A stretch of DNA of 64,000 nucleotides from Bacillota bacterium (GTDB lineage Bacteria > Bacillota > UBA4882 > UBA8346), in contig JAEYPR010000030.1 of assembly GCA_023410535.1 (NCBI GenBank), positions 1 to 64,000 of the forward strand, written 5' to 3'. Under the pieces are notes generated by a model. That model ran no database searches. It was not told the DNA's origin and was given only the letters and a program-made list of their open reading frames with translations. Position numbers and translations under genes: made by a program. Shown here piece after piece: positions 51,251-59,875 of the stretch (its first letter is position 1; each line of letters begins with the position of its first letter).

Positions 51251-52465
51251 TCAATACAGCTCCGCCTGCTCCGCCAGGACTTTGCGATAGACCCCCAGCC
51301 ATTTCTGAACTTGGTCCTGTTTCTCGATTTGCAACAGGTAATGAACGTCCAAGCCGGGAATTTCGTTGAAACTGCCGGTCCCGCCGCCCACGAAGGCGTT
51401 GGCCACGTGCACGGTGGTCAGGGCGGTGAAGCCGCTGTCCAACAGTTTCGCGGGATTATGGTGGAAGGCGACCGCCAACACCACCGGCTCGGGGATGCCC
51501 CAGAGGCCAAGCAGATAGGCTCCCACTTCGGCGTGGGAAGCGCCGAAGATCTCATATTCGGCTTGGTAAATATCGCAATGCTGGATCTGGCTGTAATTGG
51601 CCGCCTCCAAATATTGGTCCGGCGATTGGATCAGGACCAATTTCCCGATATCATGCAGGATCCCGGCGATCAACGCCTCCTCCTCCAGGCTTTTGTCCAT
51701 CACCTCTTCACGGGAGAGCGCCTGAGCCAGTTTGCCAACGAGCAAGCTATGTTGGGACAAGCGTTTCACCGAGAAAACCTCCAGCAAACGCGGATCGACT
51801 TTAAAGTTGGCGAAGGCGTAGGTATAGACCACTAACGCCCGTAACGTGTCCAGCCCAATCAGGTTGACCGCCTGCTGCGGGGTGACCACGCGCCGCGCCA
51901 GTCCGAAATAGGCGGAGTTGACTACCTGCAGCACTTTGGCAGTGAGCGCGACATCCTCGGCCACCATTTCCCCAACCCGTTTCAATGAACAATCGGACGA
52001 TTGCAATTCCTTCAAAATTTGCAGGTACAACGGGGGGAAACTCGGCAATTTGCTGATCCCGGTGGCTAAATTGACCAATGTTTTATTGCGCAACACATCC
52101 TGAAACCGGTGACTCCGTTCGATGATTCCCTTTAAAACGGCGACATCCAACGGTTTGTCCAAAAAACGGTGGGTCGATTTGGTCACCCGCATCACCTGCG
52201 CTTTATCATCGGCGTCCGCCGTGATCACCCGGATCGTCTCCGGCCATTGCTGCATAATCGTTTGCAACAATTTGCAACCGTCAATCTCCGGCATCTGAAA
52301 ATCGGTCACGACTACTTCAAACGCCGACTCGGCCAGAAGTTCCAAAGCCACGGCCCCGCTGGTCGCGTACACCGCTTCCAATTCGGGGTAGCACTCCTTG
52401 ATCTGCGTTTTGATCGTCTCCAGGGCGACCGGCTCATCATCCACAAATAAAATTCTTTTTTTCAT
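51251..52465 (-). CDS. Response regulator with HDOD domain
   Basis: 404 aa from the ATG at 52465 (AGAGGT upstream). REC domain with acidic pair D9-D10, phosphoacceptor D55 in VVVTDFQMPE, T82 and K104 in FLDKPLD. An HDOD domain (about 140-340) has FPPLYLQILKEL, VADDVALTAKVLQVVNSAYFG-type text and GILHDIGKL. Such REC-HDOD proteins act in signal transduction, often with cyclic-di-nucleotide or chemotaxis circuits. No kinase is adjacent. The longer frame to 52561 has no SD. Confidence 0.93.
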   Translation of the reverse strand: MKKRILFVDDEPVALETIKTQIKECYPELEAVYATSGAVALELLAESAFEVVVTDFQMPEIDGCKLLQTIMQQWPETIRVITADADDKAQVMRVTKSTHRFLDKPLDVAVLKGIIERSHRFQDVLRNKTLVNLATGISKLPSFPPLYLQILKELQSSDCSLKRVGEMVAEDVALTAKVLQVVNSAYFGLARRVVTPQQAVNLIGLDTLRALVVYTYAFANFKVDPRLLEVFSVKRLSQHSLLVGKLAQALSREEVMDKSLEEEALIAGILHDIGKLVLIQSPDQYLEAANYSQIQHCDIYQAEYEIFGASHAEVGAYLLGLWGIPEPVVLAVAFHHNPAKLLDSGFTALTTVHVANAFVGGGTGSFNEIPGLDVHYLLQIEKQDQVQKWLGVYRKVLAEQAELY

Positions 52466-52810
52466 CGGGTCAACCTCTTTATTTTCCAAAGTTACGGGCG
52501 ATACCATGGCCGGTCTCTTGCCAGCCGTACCGCGCCAAACCAAAATGGCCAAATATAACAAATGATTTATCCGATTCTCTTTTTTTCATCGGAAAAAAAT
52601 ACGGAACCATTGAGAGTTAATTGACACCACCCAAGAGTAAACTTTTGGGCTGAAGCGCCTTTAGCTATTTTTTGGGGCAGCCAAACTTTCGTGCCCGGAT
52701 CCCGGCCGGCTGAATATGCTATATAAATTGTGGAAAATATGTCGCAGTCAAGATCGTCTCAAATATTTAGGGCGACATATATAGTAATCCGTCGTCCAGG
52801 GGGAATTGCC
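52466..52810. other. Intergenic region between divergent REC-HDOD and 52811 genes
   Basis: No gene is seen. The left half is AT-rich upstream of the regulator gene. On the right an inverted repeat ATATGTCGC/GCGACATAT (52737-52745 with 52772-52780) precedes the 52811 gene. Confidence 0.5.
52737..52780. promoter_or_regulatory. Inverted repeat ATATGTCGC/GCGACATAT
   Basis: Perfect 9-bp arms 26 bp apart, ending 30 bp before the start of the 52811 gene. Similar ATATGTCG arms occur in the non-coding stretch at 43983-44013. Confidence 0.5.
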
Positions 52811-53188
52811 ATGAACACTGCCGACCGTCCGCTGCATGAGGCTGCGGCGTCATGGGTCGAAGCCATGCTGACCATATTACGGGAGCTGAGTGGTTCCAAT
52901 TGCTCAAAACTCCTAAAAGACCTGTTGGAAAGGGATCAACGCCAGTTCGAAGCTTTGGCCAATCATTTGCAAATGCTCCAATCGACGCTCCCGGTCAACC
53001 CCTGGGAAAATTATCATTGGACTGTAAATTTCGCTTTTTTCCTATCGCAACTGATCCGCAACTCGGAGCAGCTTTTTCAACATCTCGCCACCGAACCGGA
53101 GGCGGTGCCAACGTCGCTCCGTCCCTGCCTAGTGGCGGACCTGTTCCGTTTCATCCGGTTAGCCAACCGGCTGCCGAATCTTTATTGA
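52811..53188 (+). CDS. Small helical protein, function unknown
   Basis: 125 aa from the ATG at 52811 (AGGGGG 7 bp upstream). Predicted all-helical with two Cys (SNCSKLL, RPCLVAD) and a conserved-looking NPWENYHWTVNFAFFLSQL segment. No family recognised. Single gene divergent from the REC-HDOD regulator. Confidence 0.6.
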   Translation: MNTADRPLHEAAASWVEAMLTILRELSGSNCSKLLKDLLERDQRQFEALANHLQMLQSTLPVNPWENYHWTVNFAFFLSQLIRNSEQLFQHLATEPEAVPTSLRPCLVADLFRFIRLANRLPNLY

Positions 53189-53474
53189 CCAACAGGACCT
53201 GAACTTCAGCGCTCCTCTCCAAAATCAGCCAAAACTTGCAGATCAACACTCCGCTGCCACTACCAGTCGTTCCCACAAGGAAACTGTCATACGGTAAAGA
53301 ATTTGCTATTCTTAGAAACGCCTGACAGGAACAGTTTAAATTGTAACACGTAGCAACTAACACCACGGTCGTACTAACAGATGCAGTTCAAATCAGAGCC
53401 TATATCCAGCAACGTTTGCAGCCACAACTTTTTGCCCGCCGTGGAAAACAACGGACAAAAAGGGAGCTGAGAAT

Positions 53475-54608
53475 GTGCAGTTGAAAGCAGGTTTGGTCTC
53501 ATTTTTGGTGATTGGATCGATTACACTTTCTTCATCAGTCGTTTTTGGACAAACGTATTATGTGCAACCCGGCGATTCGCTCTACACCATCGCAGCGCGT
53601 TACGGAACCACCGCGACTGCCCTCCAACAAGCGAACGGGCTTGGTTCCACAGCCCTTTACCCGGGACAAGCCCTCAATGTGGGTTCGGGGAGCTCGGGTT
53701 CCAACGGTTCCACGTCTTCAGCGTATAAAGTTCGCTCCGGCGACACATTATACCTTCTTTCCCAGCGCTTTGGGGTATCGGTCGATGCGATCAAAAGCGC
53801 CAACAACCTGTCAGGCAATTCTTTGATGGTTGGCCAACAGATTACCATTCCGCAATCGGGCGGTTCCGGGACAAGCGGGTCAACCACCACCACGACATAT
53901 AAAGTCCAAAACGGCGACACGCTTTACTTGATTGCCCAGAAGTACGGAATCAGCGTTGCCGCGTTGCAAAGCGCCAACGGTCTCTCCGGCACCAGCCTTT
54001 GGATCGGGCAATCCTTAAAGATTCCCTTGAGCGCCAACGGTTCAACCGGATCGGGCAGTTCCACTTATACCGTCAAAAGCGGCGATACATTGTACCTGAT
54101 CGCGCAACGTTACGGCATCACCGTTGACGCTTTGCGTCAGGCCAACAGCCTCTGGAGCGACTCGCTTTATTTGGGTCAGTCCTTGAAGATTCCGAGTGGC
54201 TCATCCGGTTCCGGCGGTAACAGTAGCAGTGGCAGCATCAGTCAGAGCGATCTGAATCTGCTGGCCCGTTTGGTCACGGCCGAGTCCGACGGCGAACCAT
54301 TTTCCGGACAAGTCGCCGTCGCCGCGACCATTTTGAACCGCTTGAGCGATCCGCGTTATCCGAAGACCATTCCGGGAATCATTTATCAGGTCGACAATGG
54401 GAGTTATCAGTACAGCCCGGTTTTGGACGGCCGGATCAACACCCAAGCCTCGGCCAGCGCCATCCGCGCCGTTGAATCGGCCATCGGCGGCTGGGACCCG
54501 AGCAACGGCGCCAATGGTTTCTACAACCCCGCCAAGACCACCAACGCCTGGGTCCGTTCCCAGACGGTGACCGCCGCCATCGGCGACCATGTATTCTTTA
54601 GTTATTGA
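53475..54608 (+). CDS. sleB: LysM spore cortex hydrolase (SleB/CwlJ-type)
   Basis: 377 aa from the GTG at 53475 (GGGAG 8 bp upstream). Signal peptide (1-26), four LysM repeats (about 28-69, 84-127, 143-186, 199-241) joined by Ser/Gly linkers, then the SleB/Hydrolase_2 domain with catalytic Glu in LVTAESDGEPFSGQVAVAA and the ending DHVFFSY. SleB-type enzymes are lytic transglycosylases that open the spore cortex at germination. Four LysM in place of the single peptidoglycan-binding domain of Bacillus SleB is common in Clostridia. Confidence 0.92.
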   Translation: MQLKAGLVSFLVIGSITLSSSVVFGQTYYVQPGDSLYTIAARYGTTATALQQANGLGSTALYPGQALNVGSGSSGSNGSTSSAYKVRSGDTLYLLSQRFGVSVDAIKSANNLSGNSLMVGQQITIPQSGGSGTSGSTTTTTYKVQNGDTLYLIAQKYGISVAALQSANGLSGTSLWIGQSLKIPLSANGSTGSGSSTYTVKSGDTLYLIAQRYGITVDALRQANSLWSDSLYLGQSLKIPSGSSGSGGNSSSGSISQSDLNLLARLVTAESDGEPFSGQVAVAATILNRLSDPRYPKTIPGIIYQVDNGSYQYSPVLDGRINTQASASAIRAVESAIGGWDPSNGANGFYNPAKTTNAWVRSQTVTAAIGDHVFFSY

Positions 54609-54634
54609 TTGATAGCGAAATAGTTTTAAGCAAC

Positions 54635-54670
54635 AACGCAGGAGTGCTAAAAGCTCCTGCGTTTTGTTTT
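54635..54670 (+). terminator. Terminator of the SleB-like gene
   Basis: A 10-bp stem AACGCAGGAG/CTCCTGCGTT (54635-54644 with 54654-54663) then TTGTTTT. Confidence 0.92.
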
Positions 54671-54678
54671 GGCGGCCC

Positions 54679-54867
54679 GATCCGCCGGCGCGGCGGTCTG
54701 ATTCGACATCCCGGGACCGGAGCGGGAAATTCAACAAGTAGAATTCGACATTCCGGCGCCTGAAAACCAATTTTCGCTAGCAATATTCGACATCCGGGCG
54801 GTTGTTTTGACCCTTCCGGCGCCGGAATTGGACGGCCCGGTTCCGGGATAAGCGATTCCGGTCGTTA
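54679..54867. repeat. Degenerate 21-bp tandem array (locus C, 9 units)
   Basis: Nine 21-bp units starting at 54679 with consensus near AATTCGACATTCCGGCGCCG-G, between the convergent SleB-like and CAT-like genes. Units differ by substitutions only. The ACATTCCGG core is shared with locus A and ATTCCGG with locus B. Minus-strand frames read as loose heptads but with stops nearby. Confidence 0.82.
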
Positions 54868-55032
54868 GCGAAGGGATTGGGCACTGGGCATTGGGCTGAG
54901 CGATGTGGGGATGCGGGGATGCGGGTTGAAGAATTGTTTTGGGATAACCCTCCGCCCAGGAGTGAACTCCTTGGGCGGGGGGATCATGAAGCAAATTTCG
55001 TCATAATCGTACCACTTAACGGTAGAACGAGC

Positions 55033-55671
55033 TTACCCTTTCAGCCACCCCTCCGGCTCATCCAGCAAACCTTGCAACGTCTGATAATACCGTCCCACAT
55101 GCAATCCGTCGAGCAAGGCATGGTGGGCCTGGACGGAGAACGGCAGCCGGTACCGGCCGTTTTCGAGGGAATATTTCCCCCATGCCAACCGAGGCACCGA
55201 ATCGGCCGGGCGGTGCAGCGGATGCATAATCTGGGTGAAGGCAACCCAGGGAATGCAGGTGATGAAGAGCAGGTCGTCCCGGCCCGGTTCATCGCCTAAA
55301 TTAACCTCATCGCCCAAACGTTCCAGTTCGGCGGCAACCGCCTGGGTAAACCGGTCCAGATCGGGCGTATAATTGACATTGCAAAAACCGAAAACTTCGT
55401 CCCGGGTGAGATAAGTAAACGAAGGATGGACCTGATCGTGAACGACCACCTGCGCGCCGCGGATCCGGTAGCGAAACTCGGGGACCGCATTGGCGGTCCG
55501 CGCCGCCAGATAGACCATCGTGTGATAGAAGGAACGACCCGACCGTTTGCAACAGTTCAACACTTCGGTCACGTCCACCGGCGCAGTCAGGCTGAAATGA
55601 GGCGAGTCCATGCCGTGAAACATCGCAAAATGCTCCCGCCGTTTCCAGGCGCTTCGCTCAAGATACTCCAT
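55033..55671 (-). CDS. Chloramphenicol acetyltransferase-like acyltransferase
   Basis: 212 aa. The catalytic His is in SVQAHHALLDGLHVGRYY (about 179-196), matching the HHxxxDG signature of the trimeric CAT family, and the IPWVAFT segment matches the region before it. In CAT-III as I recall it, the residue two after that Phe is the transition-state Ser148; here the equivalent place is Gln (AFTQ). True chloramphenicol activity is therefore doubtful. It starts 4 bp after lepB, with its SD inside lepB. Confidence 0.82.
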   Translation of the reverse strand: MEYLERSAWKRREHFAMFHGMDSPHFSLTAPVDVTEVLNCCKRSGRSFYHTMVYLAARTANAVPEFRYRIRGAQVVVHDQVHPSFTYLTRDEVFGFCNVNYTPDLDRFTQAVAAELERLGDEVNLGDEPGRDDLLFITCIPWVAFTQIMHPLHRPADSVPRLAWGKYSLENGRYRLPFSVQAHHALLDGLHVGRYYQTLQGLLDEPEGWLKG

Positions 55672-55675
55672 GGGT

Positions 55676-56233
55676 TTATTCCCCCCTGTATTCCGGGTGA
55701 ATTTTGGCGATCACCGGATTGGCGACCACGCTCATCTTGGTGAAGGGCCAGAAGATAAAGGCCGCTTTGCCGATGATATTTTTGACCGGAATAAATCCGA
55801 CTTGGTCTTCGCGACTGTCCAAACTGTTGTTGCGGTTGTCGCCCATCACAAAGACGCTGCCTTCCGGGACAATATGCAACGGATAGTCTCCGAATTGCTT
55901 CTCTTTGATATAGGATTCCGGTACCATCACCCCATCGACGTACACCTTGGAATTTTCCACCTTCACGCTTTGGTCCGGTCCGGCAATTACCCGTTTGATA
56001 TATAAGCGGTGCGGGTCATGGGGCGGAATCAACACCACCACGTCGCCGGTCTGCGGCGCCGCCCAGCGGTAAGCCATCCGGTTCACTACCAGATGCTCTC
56101 CGGTGTAAAAAGTCGGCTGCATCGAAGGGCCCTGGACCACAAACGAACGCGCGACAAAAACTTCAATAAAAACGATGAATAACACCGCGATTGCGAATGA
56201 CTCGATATTTTCGCGAAAGATCGTCTTTTTCAT
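55676..56233 (-). CDS. lepB: Signal peptidase I
   Basis: 185 aa from the ATG at 56233 (GGGGAGG 12 bp upstream, a little far). One N-terminal anchor (12-28), catalytic Ser37 in VQGPSMQPT, Lys80 in LYIKRVIAG, then box D VFVMGDNRNNSLDSR. It is of the short Gram-positive size. The frame extends to 56395, but the SD supports the internal ATG. It leads the CAT-like gene. Confidence 0.96.
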   Translation of the reverse strand: MKKTIFRENIESFAIAVLFIVFIEVFVARSFVVQGPSMQPTFYTGEHLVVNRMAYRWAAPQTGDVVVLIPPHDPHRLYIKRVIAGPDQSVKVENSKVYVDGVMVPESYIKEKQFGDYPLHIVPEGSVFVMGDNRNNSLDSREDQVGFIPVKNIIGKAAFIFWPFTKMSVVANPVIAKIHPEYRGE

Positions 56234-56404
56234 AACAATCCCTAACCTCCCCAAGCTTGAAACGGTTCTCTCCAGATAACGCAAAGAACCGGCGAATGTT
56301 TCATGGTTCTCCATTGATTTCGCCGTCTGGCTTTTATTTCCTTCATGGAGTGGCTGGGAAATACTTTGATATTTATCTTGATTGTCTATCGGCAATCCGT
56401 AATC

Positions 56405-56566
56405 TCCGCCCAGCCGTCAACGACCGGGCTAGGTATATCAAATTGTTCCAAAGCCCTCCGGGCTCCGCTAATGCTACGAAGGCGGTTGCGGAGAGCTACC
56501 GGACCCGTGGAAACGGACTTTCGAATGCCTTTAAAAAACTCCGCTGGTCGTTGACGAACGGGCGGA
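56405..56566 (+). repeat. Dispersed structured element, copy E2
   Basis: About 162 bp closed by terminal inverted repeats: TCCGCCC (56405-56411) with GGGCGGA (56560-56566) and CGTCAACGACC (56415-56425) with GGTCGTTGACG (56546-56556). The first 65 bp align with E1 at 29548-29727. It fills the gap between lepB and the nfnB terminator; no coding frame is convincing. Confidence 0.75.
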
Positions 56567-56578
56567 CTTTCCGGAGAT

Positions 56579-56614
56579 AAAAAAACCGGACTAGCCGACA
56601 GGCAGTCCGGTTTT
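56579..56614 (-). terminator. Terminator of the nfnA-nfnB operon
   Basis: An 11-bp stem (56582-56592 with 56604-56614), 11-nt loop, then a T run on the minus strand (A run at 56579-56585). Confidence 0.92.
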
Positions 56615-56634
56615 GATCGTATGAAAAAATAATC

Positions 56635-58029
56635 TCATCCCGCTTTGGAATCCCGCTTCTTCCGGCAGTACTCCGTCATCTGCCGGGCTGCTTTTTTGCC
56701 GGCGCCCATGGCCGCGATGACGGTGGCCGCGCCGGTCACGATATCCCCGCCGGCGAAGACGCCGGGAATACTGGTCTCCAAGGTTTCCGGGTCGGCTTGA
56801 ATATAGCCGTGCTTATTCAAGGCCAACCCCTCGGTAGTCCGCAGCAGAACCGGGTTCGGTCCTTGGCCGATCGCCACGATCACATTGTCCACCGGGAATT
56901 GGAAGTTGGAATCGGGAAGCGCCACCGGACGCCGCCGGCCGCTGGCATCGGGTTCACCCAATTCCATCTTGATACATTCGAGGGCCGCCACTTCCCCCTG
57001 GTCATTGCCGATGATCCGGACCGGGTTGTGCAATAGCCGGAAGATGATCCCTTCCTCTTCGGCATTCTCGATCTCTTCATGGCGGGCCGGGAGCTCGTCA
57101 TGGGAACGGCGGTAGACGATATATACTTCCTTGGCGCCCAGCCGTAACGAAGTCCGGGCCGCGTCCATCGCCACATTGCCGCCCCCGATCACCGCCACCC
57201 GCTCGCCCACGCGGACCGGCGTGTCGAATTCCGGGAAGCGATATGCTTTCATCAGATTGACCCGGGTCAGGAACTCGTTGGCCGAATAGACGCCGTTCAA
57301 GTTCTCGCCGGGAATGTTTAAAAAGTACGGTAAGCCGGCGCCGGTGCCGATAAACAAGGTGTCAAAACCCTGCTCGAAAAGTTCCGGCACAGTTACGGTC
57401 TGGCCCACCAGCACGCTGGTTTCGATCTGGACGCCGAGCCGTTTGATATACTCCACTTCTCGGCCGACAATATCCTTGGGCAGCCGGAATTGGGGAATCC
57501 CGTATTGCAACACGCCGCCCGCTTCATGCAACGATTCAAAGACGGTGACCTCAAAACCTTGCAGGGCTAAGTCGGCCGCCGCAGTCAGACCGGCCGGACC
57601 GGCGCCGATGATTCCCGCTTTGCAACCGTTCTTAGCGATCGCCGGGATGGCTTGCGGCGGTTGGCCGGCCTCGTAATCGGCCACGAACCGTTCCAACGCG
57701 CCGATCGAAACCGGCTCGCCCTTTTTCCCTAAAATACACAAACTTTCACATTGGGATTCCTGGGGGCAAACCCGGCCGCAAATGGCGGGGAGACTGTTCT
57801 TCTCCTTAATCGTCGCGGCGGCTCCCGCCAGATCGCCCGCTTTAATCTTGGCGATAAAGTCGGGAATACCCACCTCGACCGGACAGCCTTCGACGCAAAA
57901 CCGTTTTTTGCAATTCAAACAACGGCTTGCCTCCGCCTGCGCCTGTTCCATGGTCAACCCCAAGGCAACTTCATTAAAGTTTTTTCCGCGTTGTTCCGGG
58001 TCTTGTTTGGGCATTACTTGGCGCGGCAT
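56635..58029 (-). CDS. nfnB: NfnB / glutamate synthase small subunit-like FAD-NADPH oxidoreductase
   Basis: 464 aa from the ATG at 58029 (GGAGGG 6 bp upstream). N-terminal double [4Fe-4S] cluster domain (CLNCKKRFCVEGCPVEV, CGRVCPQESQCESLC), FAD loop GIIGAGPAGLTAAADLALQG, NADPH loop VAVIGGGNVAMDAARTSLRLGA and closing SIPGVFAGGDIVTGAATV. With NfnA it forms the electron-bifurcating NADH-dependent ferredoxin:NADP+ oxidoreductase of anaerobes; the pairing rather than the gene alone tells it from GltD. Overlaps nfnA by 16 bp. Confidence 0.93.
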   Translation of the reverse strand: MPRQVMPKQDPEQRGKNFNEVALGLTMEQAQAEASRCLNCKKRFCVEGCPVEVGIPDFIAKIKAGDLAGAAATIKEKNSLPAICGRVCPQESQCESLCILGKKGEPVSIGALERFVADYEAGQPPQAIPAIAKNGCKAGIIGAGPAGLTAAADLALQGFEVTVFESLHEAGGVLQYGIPQFRLPKDIVGREVEYIKRLGVQIETSVLVGQTVTVPELFEQGFDTLFIGTGAGLPYFLNIPGENLNGVYSANEFLTRVNLMKAYRFPEFDTPVRVGERVAVIGGGNVAMDAARTSLRLGAKEVYIVYRRSHDELPARHEEIENAEEEGIIFRLLHNPVRIIGNDQGEVAALECIKMELGEPDASGRRRPVALPDSNFQFPVDNVIVAIGQGPNPVLLRTTEGLALNKHGYIQADPETLETSIPGVFAGGDIVTGAATVIAAMGAGKKAARQMTEYCRKKRDSKAG

Positions 58030-58868
58030 CGACAACCCTCCATTCCTTCGTTTCCTTCCTGAAAGGCCAGATAAACGTTTTTTTCCTGAGCATTATAATA
58101 GCGTTGGCGTTGACGCAACTCAGCAAAATCGACTTGCAATCCGTCAAACGCCGGACCGTCGACACAGCAGAACTTACTTTCGCCGCCCACCGTCACCCGG
58201 CAGCCGCCGCACATCCCCGTCCCGTCAACCATAACGGCGTTGAGACTGACCACGGTTTTGACATTCAATTCCCGGGTCACTTTGCAACAGGCGTCCATCA
58301 TCGGCACCGGACCAATAGCAATCACTTCATCCACTTGCTTCGTTTCCAAGACGCGGCGTAACGGCACGGTGACCAAACCGTGCTCCCCGAAACTGCCGTC
58401 GTCAGTGGTGATGATTAACTCATGGCTGACCGCTTGCAATTCTTCCGTCAAAATGAGCATTTCTTTGCGTTGCGCGCCCAAAATGGTGATCACATGATTC
58501 CCCGCTTCATAAAGCGCTTTGACCTTCGGATAAAGCGGCGCCGCTCCCAAACCCCCGGCCACGCCCACCACGGTGCCCATCTTTTCAATGGGATACGGAG
58601 TGCCCAGCGGTCCCAAAACATCGGCAAATCGGTCTCCAGCCTCCATCGCGGCGATCATCGCGGAACTCTTGCCCACTTCCTGAATGATCAGCGTGATGGT
58701 TCCCTGATTGCGATCAAAGTCAGCGATGGTTAACGGAATCCGTTCCGCGCGGTCTTGCAGCCGGACCATTACGAAATGACCGGGTTGCGCTTTCGCGGCG
58801 ATCCGCGGCGCCTGAATCACCAGTCTTGCAATCCTTGGTGCCAGTACATCCTTGGCGATTACCTCCAA
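58014..58868 (-). CDS. nfnA: NfnA / dihydroorotate dehydrogenase electron transfer subunit-like
   Basis: 284 aa from a TTG with GGAGGG 6 bp upstream. FAD-binding barrel with AQPGHFVMVRL and RIPLTIADFD, NAD-binding VGVAGGLGAAPLYPKV, and a [2Fe-2S] site in DGTGMCGGCRVTV...CCVDGP. A C-terminal extension ends GCRCRAK. It binds NAD(H) in the NfnAB complex, which couples NADH and reduced ferredoxin to NADPH formation, so the organism is probably a fermentative anaerobe. First gene of the operon. Confidence 0.93.
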   Translation of the reverse strand: MEVIAKDVLAPRIARLVIQAPRIAAKAQPGHFVMVRLQDRAERIPLTIADFDRNQGTITLIIQEVGKSSAMIAAMEAGDRFADVLGPLGTPYPIEKMGTVVGVAGGLGAAPLYPKVKALYEAGNHVITILGAQRKEMLILTEELQAVSHELIITTDDGSFGEHGLVTVPLRRVLETKQVDEVIAIGPVPMMDACCKVTRELNVKTVVSLNAVMVDGTGMCGGCRVTVGGESKFCCVDGPAFDGLQVDFAELRQRQRYYNAQEKNVYLAFQEGNEGMEGCRCRAK

Positions 58869-59272
58869 ATGACTCCCTCCTCTATCAAATGTTCCAATTT
58901 TGCGAGTCTAAAGTTGCATTTCATGCCGAATTTGTATTTATGTTATCATTTTCCACATTAAGCTGCGGAAATGCCATTTGTGTTCCATTCATCATACAAC
59001 ATTATCGACCGTTCAGAAATATAATTTGCAATTTTAAAGAAAATTTAACTCCCCTGAGTATAACATAAAAAAAAAGCGGGCTGCAAGCCTGCATCCCCTT
59101 TTTCCCGGCGCGCTCCGCCGGGATAGCGATTCGCCAAACACAAGATATAGATTGCAAATCAAGGAATCACACAAAATATTGTGCGCCATCCGATCTTACG
59201 ATTCGGAAAAAATTTCTAAGCAGGCAACGTAACATTGTGAACGCCGGAACGAATCGTTCGAGCGCCCCGCCC
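58869..59272. other. Intergenic region upstream of nfnA
   Basis: No gene is seen. It is AT-rich at 58930-59060. A hairpin GCGGGCT/AGCCTGC (59076-59092) with T runs on both sides lies at its middle and may end the 59273 gene on the minus strand. The nfnA promoter must be in the left half. Confidence 0.55.
59069..59100 (-). terminator. Likely terminator between the holin-like gene and nfnA
   Basis: A 7-bp stem with one imperfect pair (59076-59082 with 59086-59092) followed by nine or more T on the minus strand. Confidence 0.55.
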
Positions 59273-59764
59273 TCACCCGGCCGCTCGAACCCGTTGCCGC
59301 CCTGGCGCCTGTCCCGGCTGAGCCAGCGACACCGGCCGTTTCAAGTCATAAACAGTCGCTTCAACCTTGGTGCCTACCAGGTTAAACAAGGAGCCGAACC
59401 TTTTTTGCAATAGCCGGGGAACTTTCGACCCCAGCCGGGTCAGTACCAATTCCACCGCCTTGCTCTTGATCTGTTTGGCCTCATCAGGAGTGAGCTTCCC
59501 GTCGGCCCGGGCTTTTTTCAGATCATCCACCACAGTCTGGTTGAGCTCTTTCACCACGCTGATCACCGCTTCGTCTAGAATCACCAACGCTTGAGCCAGC
59601 CGGCTGTTCCGGTAACGGACGGTCAAAAAAAGCGACGCCGCGGTCAGCGCATAAACGCTCCCGGCCGTTACCAGCGGGAGTCCGTAAATTAATAAATCGG
59701 CGATTGATTCAGGTGTCACTTCATTCCCTCGCTTCATCCCCTCAATGTTTGTCAAGAGGTTCAT
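59273..59764 (-). CDS. Small membrane protein, phage holin (LLH-type)-like
   Basis: 163 aa. One clear membrane segment (about 26-50), then a charged helical region EAVISVVKELNQTVVDDLKKARADGKLTPDEAKQIKSKAVEL and a part with GSKVPRLLQKRFGSLFNLVGTKVEA. The layout resembles LLH-type holins, which occur as single chromosomal genes in Firmicutes outside prophages. No endolysin or other phage gene is near. SD AAGGA precedes the ATG. Assignment is by resemblance only. Confidence 0.6.
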   Translation of the reverse strand: MNLLTNIEGMKRGNEVTPESIADLLIYGLPLVTAGSVYALTAASLFLTVRYRNSRLAQALVILDEAVISVVKELNQTVVDDLKKARADGKLTPDEAKQIKSKAVELVLTRLGSKVPRLLQKRFGSLFNLVGTKVEATVYDLKRPVSLAQPGQAPGRQRVRAAG

Positions 59765-59875
59765 TTCAGTCCTTTATTAATATATTACCCGGGCACCGTC
59801 AAGGGTTCCAACCCGGACAAACGATTTCGGCTAAATCCGCTTTTAAACGCGGCAACTTTTGCCCATACTAAACCC

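Noticed and set aside
59273..59764. Prophage remnant because of a holin-like protein
   Set aside because: No endolysin, portal, integrase or attachment site nearby; such single genes occur outside prophages.
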